DNA of 64,000 nucleotides from Oscillospiraceae bacterium (GCA_025757985.1 CP107210.1:62001-126000); one strand, 5' to 3'; positions 39,984-50,231 are shown, counted from the stretch's first letter. Program-made: numbers and translations. Notes: generated by a model not told the origin, from the letters alone.

Positions 39984-41158
39984 TGAACTACGATGAACTG
40001 CTTGCCCCTGCCGCCAAGGCGATGCGCCCGTCCGGCATCCGCAAGTTCTTTGATCTGGCAGCCGATATGCCCCACTGCATCTCGCTGGGCGTCGGGGAGC
40101 CGGACTTTAAAACGCCGTGGAGCGTCCGCGATGCAGGCATCCGCAGCCTTGAGCTGGGCCGCACCAAGTACACAGCCAACGCCGGCCTGAAGGAGCTGCG
40201 CAATGAGATCTGCAGCTACCTTGGCCGCCGCTTTGACCTGCACTATAAAGAGGAAAATGTCCTTGTCACGGTCGGCGGCAGTGAGGCCATCGACCTGATC
40301 ATCCGCGCGGTGGTCCAGCCCGGGGACGAGGTCATCATTCCCGAGCCCTGCTTTGTCTGCTATGAGCCGATCACCCAGCTGACCGGCGGCGTGCCGGTGC
40401 ATATTGCCACCCGCGCCGAGGATCAGTTCCGCCTGACTGCCGACCAGCTGCGGGCGGCCATCACGCCGCGGACAAAGCTGCTGATCTTCCCGTATCCCAA
40501 CAACCCCACCGGTGCCGTCATGAGCGCCGACGAGATGGAGAAGATCGCCGCCGTCCTGCGCGAGACGAACGTGCTGGTGCTGTCGGACGAGATTTACTCC
40601 GAACTGACCTACGGGCTCGACCGCCATGTGTCCATTGCATCGCTGCCCGGCATGGCCGAGCGCACCGTTGTCGTCAACGGCTTCTCCAAATCCTACGCCA
40701 TGACCGGCTGGCGTCTTGGCTATGCCGCAGGCCCCGCGCCGCTCATCAAGGTCATGACCAAGATCCACCAGAGCTGCATCATGTCGGCCCCGACCACCAG
40801 CCAGTATGCGGCGGTCACGGCGCTGCGCCAGTGTGATGACCAGATCGAGATGATGCGGGACGAGTACAACCGCCGCCGCCGTTATGTGGTCAAGGCGCTC
40901 AACGACATGGGCCTGACCTGCTTTGAGCCGCGCGGCGCGTTCTATGTGTTCCCCTCGATCCAGATCAGCGGCCTGACGAGCAGTGAATTCTGTGAGCGGT
41001 TGCTGCGTGAAAAAGAGGTTGCCATTATCCCCGGCTCGGCGTTCGGTGCCTCCGGCGAGGGGTACGCCCGCATCAGCTATGCCTACAGCGTGGATCATCT
41101 GCAGATCGCAATGAAGCGCATCCGCGAATTTTTGAGCGAAAACGGCTGGACGAAGTAA
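39983..41158 (+). CDS. Class I/II pyridoxal-phosphate aminotransferase
   Basis: 391 aa. The aspartate-aminotransferase-like pattern includes ISLGVGEPDFKTPW, FPYPNNPTGAV, LSDEIYSELTY, the PLP lysine in NGFSKSYAMTGWRLG and the carboxylate-binding Arg in YARISYAYS. The substrate may be aspartate, alanine or an aromatic amino acid; it cannot be fixed from sequence. The ATG at 39983 overlaps the regulator stop; a GTG 15 bases upstream is also possible. Confidence 0.92.
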   Translation: MNYDELLAPAAKAMRPSGIRKFFDLAADMPHCISLGVGEPDFKTPWSVRDAGIRSLELGRTKYTANAGLKELRNEICSYLGRRFDLHYKEENVLVTVGGSEAIDLIIRAVVQPGDEVIIPEPCFVCYEPITQLTGGVPVHIATRAEDQFRLTADQLRAAITPRTKLLIFPYPNNPTGAVMSADEMEKIAAVLRETNVLVLSDEIYSELTYGLDRHVSIASLPGMAERTVVVNGFSKSYAMTGWRLGYAAGPAPLIKVMTKIHQSCIMSAPTTSQYAAVTALRQCDDQIEMMRDEYNRRRRYVVKALNDMGLTCFEPRGAFYVFPSIQISGLTSSEFCERLLREKEVAIIPGSAFGASGEGYARISYAYSVDHLQIAMKRIREFLSENGWTK

Positions 41159-41198
41159 CCCTGCCATCCGCAGAGCAAATAACAGGAGAGTGACCCCT

Positions 41199-42095
41199 AT
41201 GCAATACCGTTCTGTGACGGTGCTGGCCCCGGCCAAGCTGAATCTGTCGCTGGATGTCGTGGGCACGCTGCCCAACGGCTACCATGATCTGGATATGGTC
41301 ATGCAGACCATTGACCTGTATGAAAAAATCACGCTGCGCCGCAGCCATGACCTGACGCTGAATCTGCCCGGCAGCTTTGTGCCGGCCAACGATAAAAACA
41401 CCGCTGTCAAGGCCGCGCTGGCCTTCTTTGCCTATACCGGCCTGCTGGCGGGCGTGGATATGACGATCTACAAGCGGGTACCGGTGCGGGCCGGCATGGC
41501 CGGCGGCAGTGCCGATGCCGCCGGGGTGCTGGTCGGCCTGAACGAGCTGTACGGCGCAAAGCTTTCGATGAGCGAACTCTGCGCCATCGGCGCGGGCATC
41601 GGCGCGGACGTGCCGTTTGCCCTGATGGGCGGCACCTGCCGTGTGCGCGGCGTGGGCGATCTGATGAAAGCCCTGCCGCCCTGCCCGGACTGCTGGTTTG
41701 TGGTGGCGATGCCCAGCGTGGGCGTTTCCACCCCCGAAGCCTTTGCCCGCTATGACACGATGGGCAGCCCTGTCCACCCTGACTGCGAGGCACAGGAGCA
41801 AGCCATCCGCAAAAACGACCTGCCCGGCGTCTGCGCGGCGGCCGGCAATGCGCTCGAGCATTGCTCCGGTGCGGACGAAACACCCGCCATCTGCAAAACG
41901 CTGCGGGCGCATGGTGCCGTGACAGCCCAGATGACAGGCAGCGGTGCGGCCGTCTTTGGCATCTTTGACAGGCAGGACGCCGCCCGCAAGGCCGTGGCCG
42001 CCCTCAAAAGCAGCTACCGGCAGGTCTATCTCTGCAAGCCGACCCGCGGCGGCCCCTTCGTGACGGCCCGCCGCCTGTTCGGCGCAAAAAAGTGA
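41199..42095 (+). CDS. ispE: 4-diphosphocytidyl-2-C-methyl-D-erythritol kinase
   Basis: 298 aa GHMP kinase of the non-mevalonate isoprenoid pathway. The N-terminus VLAPAKLNLSLDVVG with PNGYHDLDMVMQTI, the ATP loop PVRAGMAGGSADAAG (about residues 94-108) and TAQMTGSGAAVFGIF near the end are diagnostic. The ATG at 41199 is chosen over the upstream GTG because GGAG is then 10 bases away. It lies 40 bases after the aminotransferase and is followed by spoIIR. Confidence 0.96.
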   Translation: MQYRSVTVLAPAKLNLSLDVVGTLPNGYHDLDMVMQTIDLYEKITLRRSHDLTLNLPGSFVPANDKNTAVKAALAFFAYTGLLAGVDMTIYKRVPVRAGMAGGSADAAGVLVGLNELYGAKLSMSELCAIGAGIGADVPFALMGGTCRVRGVGDLMKALPPCPDCWFVVAMPSVGVSTPEAFARYDTMGSPVHPDCEAQEQAIRKNDLPGVCAAAGNALEHCSGADETPAICKTLRAHGAVTAQMTGSGAAVFGIFDRQDAARKAVAALKSSYRQVYLCKPTRGGPFVTARRLFGAKK

Positions 42096-42173
42096 TCCCG
42101 CGCCGTGCGGACAATCTTATGATTATTTTCTCCCCTTTCTGCCCATACTCCGGTTGGAAAGGGGAGAACTGTT

Positions 42174-42797
42174 ATGACGAAGCATACCCGCCGCGTGCTG
42201 GAGCTGGGCGCCGGTCTGGCGCTGGCACTGACTGTTGTACTTACCGCCTATGCCGATTGGCACCAACGCACCGCCGCCCGGGTGCGGGCCGACACCGTGC
42301 GGCTGCACATCCTGGCCAACAGCGATACATGGGATGACCAGTTGTTGAAATTACAGGTGCGGGATGCCGTGCTGGCTGCCCTGCCGCCCGCCGTGACGCA
42401 GGCGCAAAGCCCGCAGCAGGCTGTCCGGGCGCTGCAGACGGCGCTGCCCGCTTTGCAGGCTGCAGCCGACAGCGCCCTGCACCGCGCCCACAGCCCGCAA
42501 ACGGCCGCCCTGCGGCTGGAGAGCCACGACTTTTCTGCCCGCGATTACGGCAGCTTTTCTCTGCCCGGCGGGGAGTACACCGCCCTGCGCATAGAGCTGG
42601 GCACCGCGCAGGGCCGCAACTGGTTCTGCGTGCTTTATCCCTCGCTCTGCATTTCCGGCAGCACCGCCGCCTACCCCGGCGCCGATGAAAACGCGCTGGT
42701 GTTCGGCCGGTTTGAGGTAAGACTGGCGGTTGCGGACTTTATAGGCAGATTGGCTTCCCCCGCGGGGGAAGCTGTCAGCGGCTTGCCCGCTGACTGA
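42174..42797 (+). CDS. spoIIR: Stage II sporulation protein R, C-terminus formed by a repeat
   Basis: 207 aa. A signal-anchor helix (residues 8-28) precedes the SpoIIR core: TVRLHILANSDTWDDQLLKL, KVRDAVL-like QVRDAVLAAL, YGSFSLPGGEYTALRIELG and the NWFCVLYPSLCIS block. In sporulating relatives SpoIIR is secreted from the forespore and triggers SpoIIGA to process pro-sigma E. From base 42752 on, the frame runs through a family A repeat, so the last 15 or so residues (LASPAGEAVSGLPAD) are repeat-encoded. GGGGAGA lies before the ATG. Whether this organism sporulates cannot be told from the window. Confidence 0.88.
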   Translation: MTKHTRRVLELGAGLALALTVVLTAYADWHQRTAARVRADTVRLHILANSDTWDDQLLKLQVRDAVLAALPPAVTQAQSPQQAVRALQTALPALQAAADSALHRAHSPQTAALRLESHDFSARDYGSFSLPGGEYTALRIELGTAQGRNWFCVLYPSLCISGSTAAYPGADENALVFGRFEVRLAVADFIGRLASPAGEAVSGLPAD

Positions 42798-42893
42798 TGA
42801 GGGGAGGCCTTGCCGCTGCCGCCCGCAAATGGGTCGCTGCGCACACGCGCCCCTCATCCGGCCCTTTGGGCCACCTTCTCCCAAGGAGAAGGC
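42752..42893. repeat. Dispersed palindromic repeat, family A, copy 4
   Basis: GGCTTCCCCCGCGGGGGAAG, then GTCAGCGG..CCGCTGAC, TGATGAGGGG, and on the right CCCCTCATCCGGCC and GGAGAAGGC. It overlaps the end of spoIIR and stops 20 bases before addB. Confidence 0.8.
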
Positions 42894-42912
42894 TATCAGA
42901 AAGGACACCACC

Positions 42913-45900
42913 ATGCTAAACTTCATCTTGGGCCCCTCCGGCTCGGGCAAATCGCATACCATGCTGGCCGCCCTGCGCGCACGCGCGGCGCGGGGGGAGC
43001 GCAGCATCCTTATCGTGCCGGAGCAGTTTACCTCCTCCACCGAGGGGCAGCTCTACCGCACGCTGGGGGACAGCCTTTCCGCCTATGTCGAAAGCTACTC
43101 CTTCACCTCGCTGGCGGAGGCCCTGCTGCGCCGCTACGGCGGGGCGGCCGTGCCCACCCTGACCGAGGCGGGCCGTGCCCTGCTGCTGCGCCGGGCGGCG
43201 GATTCGCTGCTGGACAAGGTCGTGTACTACAGCCGCCAGCGGCGCAGCGCCGCCTTCTGCGAGAAGGCGGCCCAGACCGTCAGCGAGCTGAAAAGCGCCG
43301 GTGTCACGCCGGAAATGCTGGCAGAGTATGCAAAGGCCCCCGGGGCCGACCGCGAAAAGCTGGATGAACTGGCCCTGATCTATGCCGCGTATGAGGGGCT
43401 GCTGGCCCAGAGCGCCATGGACCCCGGCGACCGCCAGCAGCGCGCGGCGGAGCGGCTGGACGCAGCCTTCTTTGCGGGGCGCGCCGTGTACATTGACGAG
43501 TTTGATACCTTTAATGCGCCGAAGCGCGCCCTGCTGGCGGCCATGCTGCCGGTGGCCGATGTAACGGTCTGCCTTTGCTGTGACGGCGAGCAGGACCGGG
43601 ACGGCGGCATGGGGCTGTTCAGCGGTGCCAAAAATGTGGTCAATACCCTCAAGCGGATGGCCGCAGAGGCTGGTGTGCCCACCCATACCGAGCTGCTGAC
43701 CGAGGACCGCCGCCATGCCGATGCCCCGGCGTTGGCCGAGCTGGGCCTGCTGCTGGCGGACCCTGCCTATACGCCGGAGGCCGTGGTCGATCCGGCGCAT
43801 CCGGCCATTACCTACCACGCGGCGGCGTCCCGTCAGGCCGAGGCCAAGGCGGTGGCCGCCGAGATCGCGGCCCGCGCGCGGCAGGGCACCCCCTACAGCC
43901 GCATGGCGGTCATATGCCGCAATGCGGAGCAGTACCTTGCCCCGCTGCGGTATGAGTTCCGTCTGCAGGGCATACCGCTTTTCTGCGATGAGGCCACTAC
44001 CCCCGAAAACACTGCCCCGGCGCGGGCGGTCCATGCCGCGCTGGAGCTTTTGCGCGGCGTGTCGAGCCGCAGTGTGCTGCGCCTGCTCAAGACCGGGCTG
44101 GTCGATCTGCCGGAAAGCCAGCAGTGTGCCCTTGAAAACTACGCTTACACATGGCAGCTGACCGCCGCCGATTGGCGGGAGCCCTTTACCCGCAGTGCGG
44201 CGGGGTATGACGGCCATGACTCCGAGCAGGACCGGCAGGTGCTGGCCGATGCCGAGTGCGCCCGCGCCTTCCTTATGGAGCGGCTGGCGGACTTTGTACC
44301 CAAGGCGGCCGGCGCCCCCGCAGCGGCACTGACCAAGCAGATCTTCCTGTTTTTGCAGTCCCTCGGGGCTGAGAAGGCGCTTGAGAGCCTTGCCGAGAAG
44401 CTGCGCGCAGAGGGCCGCCTGCCCGAGGCGGATGAGATCCTGCGCGAATGGAATGTCGTTATGGGGCTGCTTGACCAGCTTGCCCGGCTGCTGGGCAGTG
44501 AAAAGCTGCCCCCTGCTGAGTACGCCGAGCTTTTTACGCTTCTGCTGCGCACGACAGACATGGGGCATATCCCCCAGAGCCTTGACAGTGTGATCGTGAC
44601 AACGGCGGGCCGTATGCGCCTGCCCGAGACCGATGCCGTCTTTGTGGTCGGCCTGCTGGAGGGGGAGTTCCCCCAGACGCCCGGCGATCAGGGCCTGCTG
44701 ACCCACGCCGACCGTGACATTATGATGGAGCAGGGCGCCGAGCTGCCCGACTGCTTTGCCAACAAGGTCCTGCGCGAGGGGATCTGCTTTTACAAGGCGC
44801 TGACTGTGGCACGCAGCTATCTGTGGCTCAGCTGGCCCGCAGCGGCCCATGCCGAGGATGCCGCCCCCGCCAGCGCTGCGCTGGCACCGATTTTGCAGTA
44901 TCTGCAGGTGCCGCCCTGCACCCCCACGGCGGTGCAGCTGGCTGCCGCCCCGGCCGCTGCGCTTGATGTGCTGGGTATGCTCAGTCAGGACCCGGACCGG
45001 CAGTGTGCCGGTGCGGCAGTGCGCGCCGTGCTGGACGCTGACCCTGCGCTGGCCCCCGCCTACGCCGCTGTGCGCCGTGCGGTGGACACCGCCGGGGCAG
45101 AGCAGCGGGTCGCGGACACCGCCGCGCTTGAAGCCTTGCTTGGGCGGGGGCTGCGCATAAGCCCCACCCGGTTTGAAAAATACCAGAGCTGCCCCTTTGG
45201 CTATTTTCTGCAGTACATCATCAAGGCCGCGCCCCGCAAAAAGGCCGAGCTTGCCCCCAATATAAGCGGCACGCTGACCCACTGGGTGCTGGAAAACGCC
45301 CTGCGCCGCCGCGGCGAGGCGTTCAAGACGCTGACGCCGGAGGAGGTGGAGGCCCTTGTCGATGCGCTGGTGGACGAATATGTGGCCGAAAACCTGCCCG
45401 GCATGACGGTGCGGATGGACTACCTGATCGGCCGGATCCGGCGCAATCTGGTGGGGCTGCTGGGCTTTATCCAGCGCGATCTGCGGCAGTCGGGCTTTCG
45501 CCCCGTTGCGTTTGAGCTGCGCATTGATGACCGCCCCGATGCCGAAAACCCGGACGCCCCCCGCATCGACCCGGTGCAGCTTGCCGATGGGGCGGGGCAT
45601 ACGGTGCGCATTGTCGGCACGGTGGACCGTGTCGATGCGATGCCGCTGGAAAAACGCGGCAAGACCTATCTGCGGGTCGTGGACTACAAGACCGGCGGCA
45701 AGGAGTTCAAGCTGAAGGAGGTCTACTACGGTCTGGATTGCCAGATGCTGCTGTACCTCTTTACGCTGGAGCGCAACGCGCAGACGGCCTTCCCCGGTGC
45801 TACGGCGGCGGGGGTAGAGTACCTGCTGGCCGACCCTGCACCCGAGAGCGTTGACCGCCGCGAACTGACCGAGGAGGCCGACCCCGCGCCGACCTACCCG

Positions 45901-46245
45901 ATGAACGGCCTGCTGCTTGATGACGAGAGCATCTACCGTGCCATGGATACCAAAGGCACCGGTGAGTTTGTGCCGCTGAGCTTCAGCACCAAGACCGGCA
46001 AGGTGCTGAACAGCAAAAGCACGCTGGCCGATGAGGCGAAGCTGGGCCGCATCCGGGATCATCTGGACGGCCTGCTCATCGATATGGCGGAAAACCTGTA
46101 CAGCGGCCGCATTGATGCCGAGCCGCTCTGCCCCGGCGGCGGCAAAAGCCCCTGCACCTACTGCGACTTCCGCTGCGCCTGCACCCACCGCGACGGGGAA
46201 CACGAACGGACGATTTCGATCAAGGACGACCCGTTTGCGGAATGA
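42913..46245 (+). CDS. addB: ATP-dependent helicase/nuclease subunit B
   Basis: 1110 aa. Walker A LGPSGSGKSHTM at the N-terminus, LIVPEQFTSSTEGQLY, and the C-terminal RecB-like nuclease with RVVDYKTGGKEFKL. The 4Fe-4S cluster cysteines typical of AddB lie in YQSCPFGYFLQY and CPGGGKSPCTYCDFRCAC. With AddA it resects double-strand ends for recombination. The ATG at 42913 is used because the frame upstream comes from the repeat. addA follows after 52 bases. Confidence 0.95.
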   Translation: MLNFILGPSGSGKSHTMLAALRARAARGERSILIVPEQFTSSTEGQLYRTLGDSLSAYVESYSFTSLAEALLRRYGGAAVPTLTEAGRALLLRRAADSLLDKVVYYSRQRRSAAFCEKAAQTVSELKSAGVTPEMLAEYAKAPGADREKLDELALIYAAYEGLLAQSAMDPGDRQQRAAERLDAAFFAGRAVYIDEFDTFNAPKRALLAAMLPVADVTVCLCCDGEQDRDGGMGLFSGAKNVVNTLKRMAAEAGVPTHTELLTEDRRHADAPALAELGLLLADPAYTPEAVVDPAHPAITYHAAASRQAEAKAVAAEIAARARQGTPYSRMAVICRNAEQYLAPLRYEFRLQGIPLFCDEATTPENTAPARAVHAALELLRGVSSRSVLRLLKTGLVDLPESQQCALENYAYTWQLTAADWREPFTRSAAGYDGHDSEQDRQVLADAECARAFLMERLADFVPKAAGAPAAALTKQIFLFLQSLGAEKALESLAEKLRAEGRLPEADEILREWNVVMGLLDQLARLLGSEKLPPAEYAELFTLLLRTTDMGHIPQSLDSVIVTTAGRMRLPETDAVFVVGLLEGEFPQTPGDQGLLTHADRDIMMEQGAELPDCFANKVLREGICFYKALTVARSYLWLSWPAAAHAEDAAPASAALAPILQYLQVPPCTPTAVQLAAAPAAALDVLGMLSQDPDRQCAGAAVRAVLDADPALAPAYAAVRRAVDTAGAEQRVADTAALEALLGRGLRISPTRFEKYQSCPFGYFLQYIIKAAPRKKAELAPNISGTLTHWVLENALRRRGEAFKTLTPEEVEALVDALVDEYVAENLPGMTVRMDYLIGRIRRNLVGLLGFIQRDLRQSGFRPVAFELRIDDRPDAENPDAPRIDPVQLADGAGHTVRIVGTVDRVDAMPLEKRGKTYLRVVDYKTGGKEFKLKEVYYGLDCQMLLYLFTLERNAQTAFPGATAAGVEYLLADPAPESVDRRELTEEADPAPTYPMNGLLLDDESIYRAMDTKGTGEFVPLSFSTKTGKVLNSKSTLADEAKLGRIRDHLDGLLIDMAENLYSGRIDAEPLCPGGGKSPCTYCDFRCACTHRDGEHERTISIKDDPFAE

Positions 46246-46297
46246 GAACGCCTTCCCCCCAAAAAGGGGAAGCTTTTCTACATAAAGGAGACACCCC

Positions 46298-49200
46298 ATG
46301 CCAGAACAACCCAAGATACAATTCACCCCGGCGCAGGCGGCTGCCATCAGGGCACGGGGCGGCAGCCTGCTGGTGTCGGCGGCTGCCGGCTCGGGCAAGA
46401 CCCGTGTGCTGGTCGAGCGCGTGGTGGGGCTTATCACAGACCCTGAGCACCCGGCGGATGCCGATTCGCTGCTGATCATGACCTTCACCAATGCGGCGGC
46501 GGCCAAGCTGCGGGCTGACATCACGGCCCGCCTTGCGCAGGAGGTGCGCGCCCACCCCGGCAATACCAACCTGCGCCGCCAGCAGCTGCTTTTGCAGCGC
46601 GCGTCCATCGGCACGGTGGATGCCTTTTGCCTGCATTTTGTGCAGCAGCATTTTGCCATGCTCGATGTACCCCCTGACTTTACGACCGCCGAGGAGGCCG
46701 ACCTTGCCCGCATTGAGCAGGAAACATTGGCCGCCACGCTGGAGACCGCCTATCAGGACGCCGACTTCCGCGCCTTTGCCGACCTGTACGACCGGGGCCG
46801 TACCGACAGCACGGCCGGGGATGCAGTCCTCGACCTCTATCACTTTACCCGGGCATTGCCCCACCCGGCGGCATCGCTGACTGCGTTTGCCGAAATGTGG
46901 CAGCAGGAGGCCCCGCCGCAGCAGACCGAATGGGGCCGTGAGCTGTTGGGCATCGCGCTGGCCCGGGCGCAGGGCGTCAAGGCGCTGCTGGACAGCGGCG
47001 CAGCCATTGCAGCGCGGGACGAAAAGGCCGATGCCGCCTACACGGCCGTCATGCTTGATGATGCCGCCCGGGTCGAGAACCTCTGCTACCATCTGGAGCA
47101 GGGCGATTGGGACAAATGCCTGTCGGCGCTTGAGCTGGTTCTGTCGGGCTGGCGTGCGGCGGGGCGCATCAAGGGCGGCAAGGACGCAAACCAGTCCGCT
47201 GCCGCTGCGTCCGAGCTGCGCGACCGTGCAAAAAAGCAGCTTGAAAGCCTGCGCCGGGATGCACTGCTCTGCACGGCTGAGGAATTTGCCGCCGACCGCC
47301 GCCGCGCTGCGCCGCTGGTGGCAGCTCTTGTGCGGGTAACGCAGACCTTTGCCGACAACTGCTTTGCTGCGAAATGTGCTGAAAAGGTGCTGGACTACGC
47401 GGATTATGAGCATCTGACGCTCGATCTGCTCGTCAATGAGCGCAACGAGCGCACACCGCTGTGCCGCACGGTCAGCAGCCGCTACACGGCGGTGCTGGTG
47501 GACGAGTATCAGGATACAAACGCCCTGCAGGACGCTATCTACTTTGCGCTGGCCCGCCCCGAAGCGGACAACCTTTTCTTCGTGGGCGACATCAAGCAGA
47601 GCATCTACCGGTTCCGTCTGGCGGACCCCGGTATCTTTGTGGGCAAGCAGCAGCAGTGGAAGCCCCACCCGCAGCCGGCCCCAAGCCCTGCCACGCTGGC
47701 GCTGGATGCGAACTTCCGCAGTGCACCCGGCGTGATCGCAGGCATCAACTATCTGTTTGAGGTGTTTTTCACGCAGGGGCTGGGCGGTGTACCCTATGGG
47801 GACGGCCAGCGGCTTGTCGTGGGCGGGGATAAAAGCGCCGCCTATCAGGGCCTGTGCGAGATCAATGTCATTGACGGGGCCGATACCGCGGGCGATGCCG
47901 CTGTCATTGCCGGGCGCATCGCCGAGATGGTCAAAACCGGCTTTGCCGTGCGCGGCAAGGAGGGGGTGCGCCCCTGCCGGTATGAGGACTTCTGCATCCT
48001 GCTGCGCGGCCGCAAGGGCTTTGCCGATTATGAGGGTGCGCTGCGCACGGCGGGCATCCCGGTCTTTGCGGATTCCGCCGCCGATCTGCTTGATGAGCCG
48101 CATATCCGACCCTTTGCGGCGCTGCTGCGTGTTATCGACAACCCGGCGCAGGATATTCCGCTGGCAGCTGTGCTGCTGAGTCCGATGTTCCCCTACACGG
48201 CGGACGACCTTGTTGCGCTGCGCCGTGCAAGGCCCAACGGCAGTCTGTACGGGGCGGTCCTTGGCGGGGAGCAGGCGCGGTTTGCCCCCTTTACCGAGGC
48301 GCTGGCCGAGTACCGCCGTCTCGCCCGCACTCTGCCGGTGGAGGAACTGCTCGGGGAGCTGCTGGCCCGCACCGGCTATCTTGCCGCCGTGGGTGCGCTG
48401 CCTGACGGCCTGCGCTGCCGCGAGGATCTGCTCAGCTTTACAGCGTGGGCTGCCGGGGCAGGGCGCGCGGGGCTGCCCGCGCTGATACGCGCGATGGACG
48501 CTGCCGCCCACAACGGCGGACTGAACCAGAGCGCAGGCGGACAGACCCGCCCCGGCTGTGTTTCCATCATGACGGTACACCGCTCCAAGGGGCTGGAATT
48601 TCCGGTCGTTTTTGTGGCAGACACGGCCCACCAGTTCAACCAGAGCGACGCTGTGCGGCCGGTGCTGACCCACAGCCGCCTTGGCGTGGGCGTCATGCTG
48701 CGTGCGCCGCGGGCGGCCAAGCGGTTTAAAACGCTGCCCTATGCGGCGCTGGCGCAGGCCATCCGCACCGAGACCTTGAGCGAGGAGATGCGTGTGCTGT
48801 ATGTTGCGCTGACCCGCGCGCAGGATGCGCTGATCATCACGGTGCCGCTCAAACGAACCGACAGCGCGCTGAAGCTGCCCGCCCTCTGCGCCGCAGCCGA
48901 GGCCACCGGCCCGGAGTCGATGCGCGGCATGGGCAGCTGGGCCGGGTGGCTGCTGACCGCTGCAATGCTGCACCCGGGCAGCGATGCGCTTTGGGCGCGC
49001 ACGAACTTTCTGCCGCACCACCGCAAAACCGGTGTGCCGCTGGACATTCGGCTGCTGCCCCTGCCCGAGCAGACGGAGCAGCCGTCTGCGCCGCCCGCCG
49101 CTGCGGCAGATCCCGCGCTGGTGGCGCAGCTGCAGGCCAGCTTTGCGTGGCAAAGCCCCCGCGCCGCGCTCGAAAAGGTCCCCGCCAAGGTCAGCGTCAG

Positions 49201-49786
49201 CGCGGTGGCCCACGCCGCCCGCCCGGTTGCCCTGGAACGCCCGGCCTTTCTGCAAAAAAGCGGCATGACCGGCGCCGAGCGCGGCACCGCCATCCACGCC
49301 TTTATGCAGAGTGTGCCCTTTGACGGCCCGGCCCCCGATCTTGCGGCCGAGGTGCAGCGGCAGACTAGGCTGCAGCTGCTGGACGCTGCACTGGCAGACA
49401 AGCTGGATCTGGACGCCGTGCGCCCCTTCTTTGACAGCGCGGTCTGGCGGCGAATCCGGCTGGCCCGCCGCATCCTGCGCGAGGAGCCGTTCATCACGGC
49501 GCTGCCCGCCGCCGACATCACCCCCGCCGCAGGGCAGGGGAGCGCCGCCGGGGCCGAGGTGCTGGTGCAGGGCATTGCCGACTTGGTGCTGGTGTTTGAC
49601 GAGCATGCCGAGATCCTTGACTATAAGACCGACCGCAGCCGCGATGCGCAGTATTATATTGACGAATACGCCGCCCAGCTGCGGCTTTACCGCCGGGCGT
49701 TTGCCCAGCGGCTGAGCGTGCCGGTGACGAAGCTGACGATCTACAGCTTTGCCATCGGAGATGAGATTGATGTGCCGCTTGGCTAA
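46298..49786 (+). CDS. addA: ATP-dependent helicase/nuclease subunit A
   Basis: 1162 aa UvrD-like helicase. N-terminal FTPAQAAAIRARGGSLLVSA, Walker A AAAGSGKTRVLVERV, Walker B VDEYQDTN near residue 404, MTVHRSKGLEFPVVFVADT and motif VI VLYVALTRAQDALI. The C-terminal nuclease has ILDYKTDRS and a QLRLYRRA helix. It moves 3' to 5' and cuts with AddB. AAGGAG lies 11 bases before the ATG. Length is near the usual 1200. Confidence 0.97.
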   Translation: MPEQPKIQFTPAQAAAIRARGGSLLVSAAAGSGKTRVLVERVVGLITDPEHPADADSLLIMTFTNAAAAKLRADITARLAQEVRAHPGNTNLRRQQLLLQRASIGTVDAFCLHFVQQHFAMLDVPPDFTTAEEADLARIEQETLAATLETAYQDADFRAFADLYDRGRTDSTAGDAVLDLYHFTRALPHPAASLTAFAEMWQQEAPPQQTEWGRELLGIALARAQGVKALLDSGAAIAARDEKADAAYTAVMLDDAARVENLCYHLEQGDWDKCLSALELVLSGWRAAGRIKGGKDANQSAAAASELRDRAKKQLESLRRDALLCTAEEFAADRRRAAPLVAALVRVTQTFADNCFAAKCAEKVLDYADYEHLTLDLLVNERNERTPLCRTVSSRYTAVLVDEYQDTNALQDAIYFALARPEADNLFFVGDIKQSIYRFRLADPGIFVGKQQQWKPHPQPAPSPATLALDANFRSAPGVIAGINYLFEVFFTQGLGGVPYGDGQRLVVGGDKSAAYQGLCEINVIDGADTAGDAAVIAGRIAEMVKTGFAVRGKEGVRPCRYEDFCILLRGRKGFADYEGALRTAGIPVFADSAADLLDEPHIRPFAALLRVIDNPAQDIPLAAVLLSPMFPYTADDLVALRRARPNGSLYGAVLGGEQARFAPFTEALAEYRRLARTLPVEELLGELLARTGYLAAVGALPDGLRCREDLLSFTAWAAGAGRAGLPALIRAMDAAAHNGGLNQSAGGQTRPGCVSIMTVHRSKGLEFPVVFVADTAHQFNQSDAVRPVLTHSRLGVGVMLRAPRAAKRFKTLPYAALAQAIRTETLSEEMRVLYVALTRAQDALIITVPLKRTDSALKLPALCAAAEATGPESMRGMGSWAGWLLTAAMLHPGSDALWARTNFLPHHRKTGVPLDIRLLPLPEQTEQPSAPPAAAADPALVAQLQASFAWQSPRAALEKVPAKVSVSAVAHAARPVALERPAFLQKSGMTGAERGTAIHAFMQSVPFDGPAPDLAAEVQRQTRLQLLDAALADKLDLDAVRPFFDSAVWRRIRLARRILREEPFITALPAADITPAAGQGSAAGAEVLVQGIADLVLVFDEHAEILDYKTDRSRDAQYYIDEYAAQLRLYRRAFAQRLSVPVTKLTIYSFAIGDEIDVPLG

Positions 49787-49810
49787 AGGATGAACGGCAT
49801 CCTCCCGAGA

Positions 49811-50210
49811 GGTGTTCTTTCTTTTGCCAACAAAAGAAAGAACCAAAGAAAATTGCCGCTCTTTCGACGGAGCGGACCCGCGACCTAGGGGCTGCACGCC
49901 CCTAGGAACCCCAAAGCGGAAGTCGGAAGTCTCGGCGGCTAAACGGACGCAGTATTACTGTCCGTTCTTAACGCCGCCGAGCCTTCCTCCACCTTAAATT
50001 CGGGTGTTCCCCCGAACCCCCGCAGTGGGAATGGGATGTGCGTAGGGGCGGGGCTCTGCTCCGCCCGCGCCGTCAGGGGAAGGCTGCAGCCCTCCCTTGC
50101 CCCCGTATGCCTACAGTTGTAGGGCGGCCTGTCCTCAGGCCGCCGCACTGTGCCTTTAGAACTCCTTTATCCTTTAGTTATAGGGGCGGCGTCCTCGACG
50201 CCCCGCAACC
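49811..50210. repeat. Gene-free block of repeats after addA
   Basis: GTTCTTTCTTTTG / CAAAAGAAAGAAC forms a 13-bp hairpin at 49812-49842. A block with CCTAGGGGCTGCACGCCCCT follows, then family B units (GTAGGGGCGGGGCTCTGCTC from 50042, TAGGGCGGCCTGTCCTCAGG from 50121, TAGGGGCGGCGTCCTCGACG from 50181). No gene is supported in 49787-50278. Confidence 0.7.
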
Positions 50211-50231
50211 ATATTTTTACTGCTCCATAAC

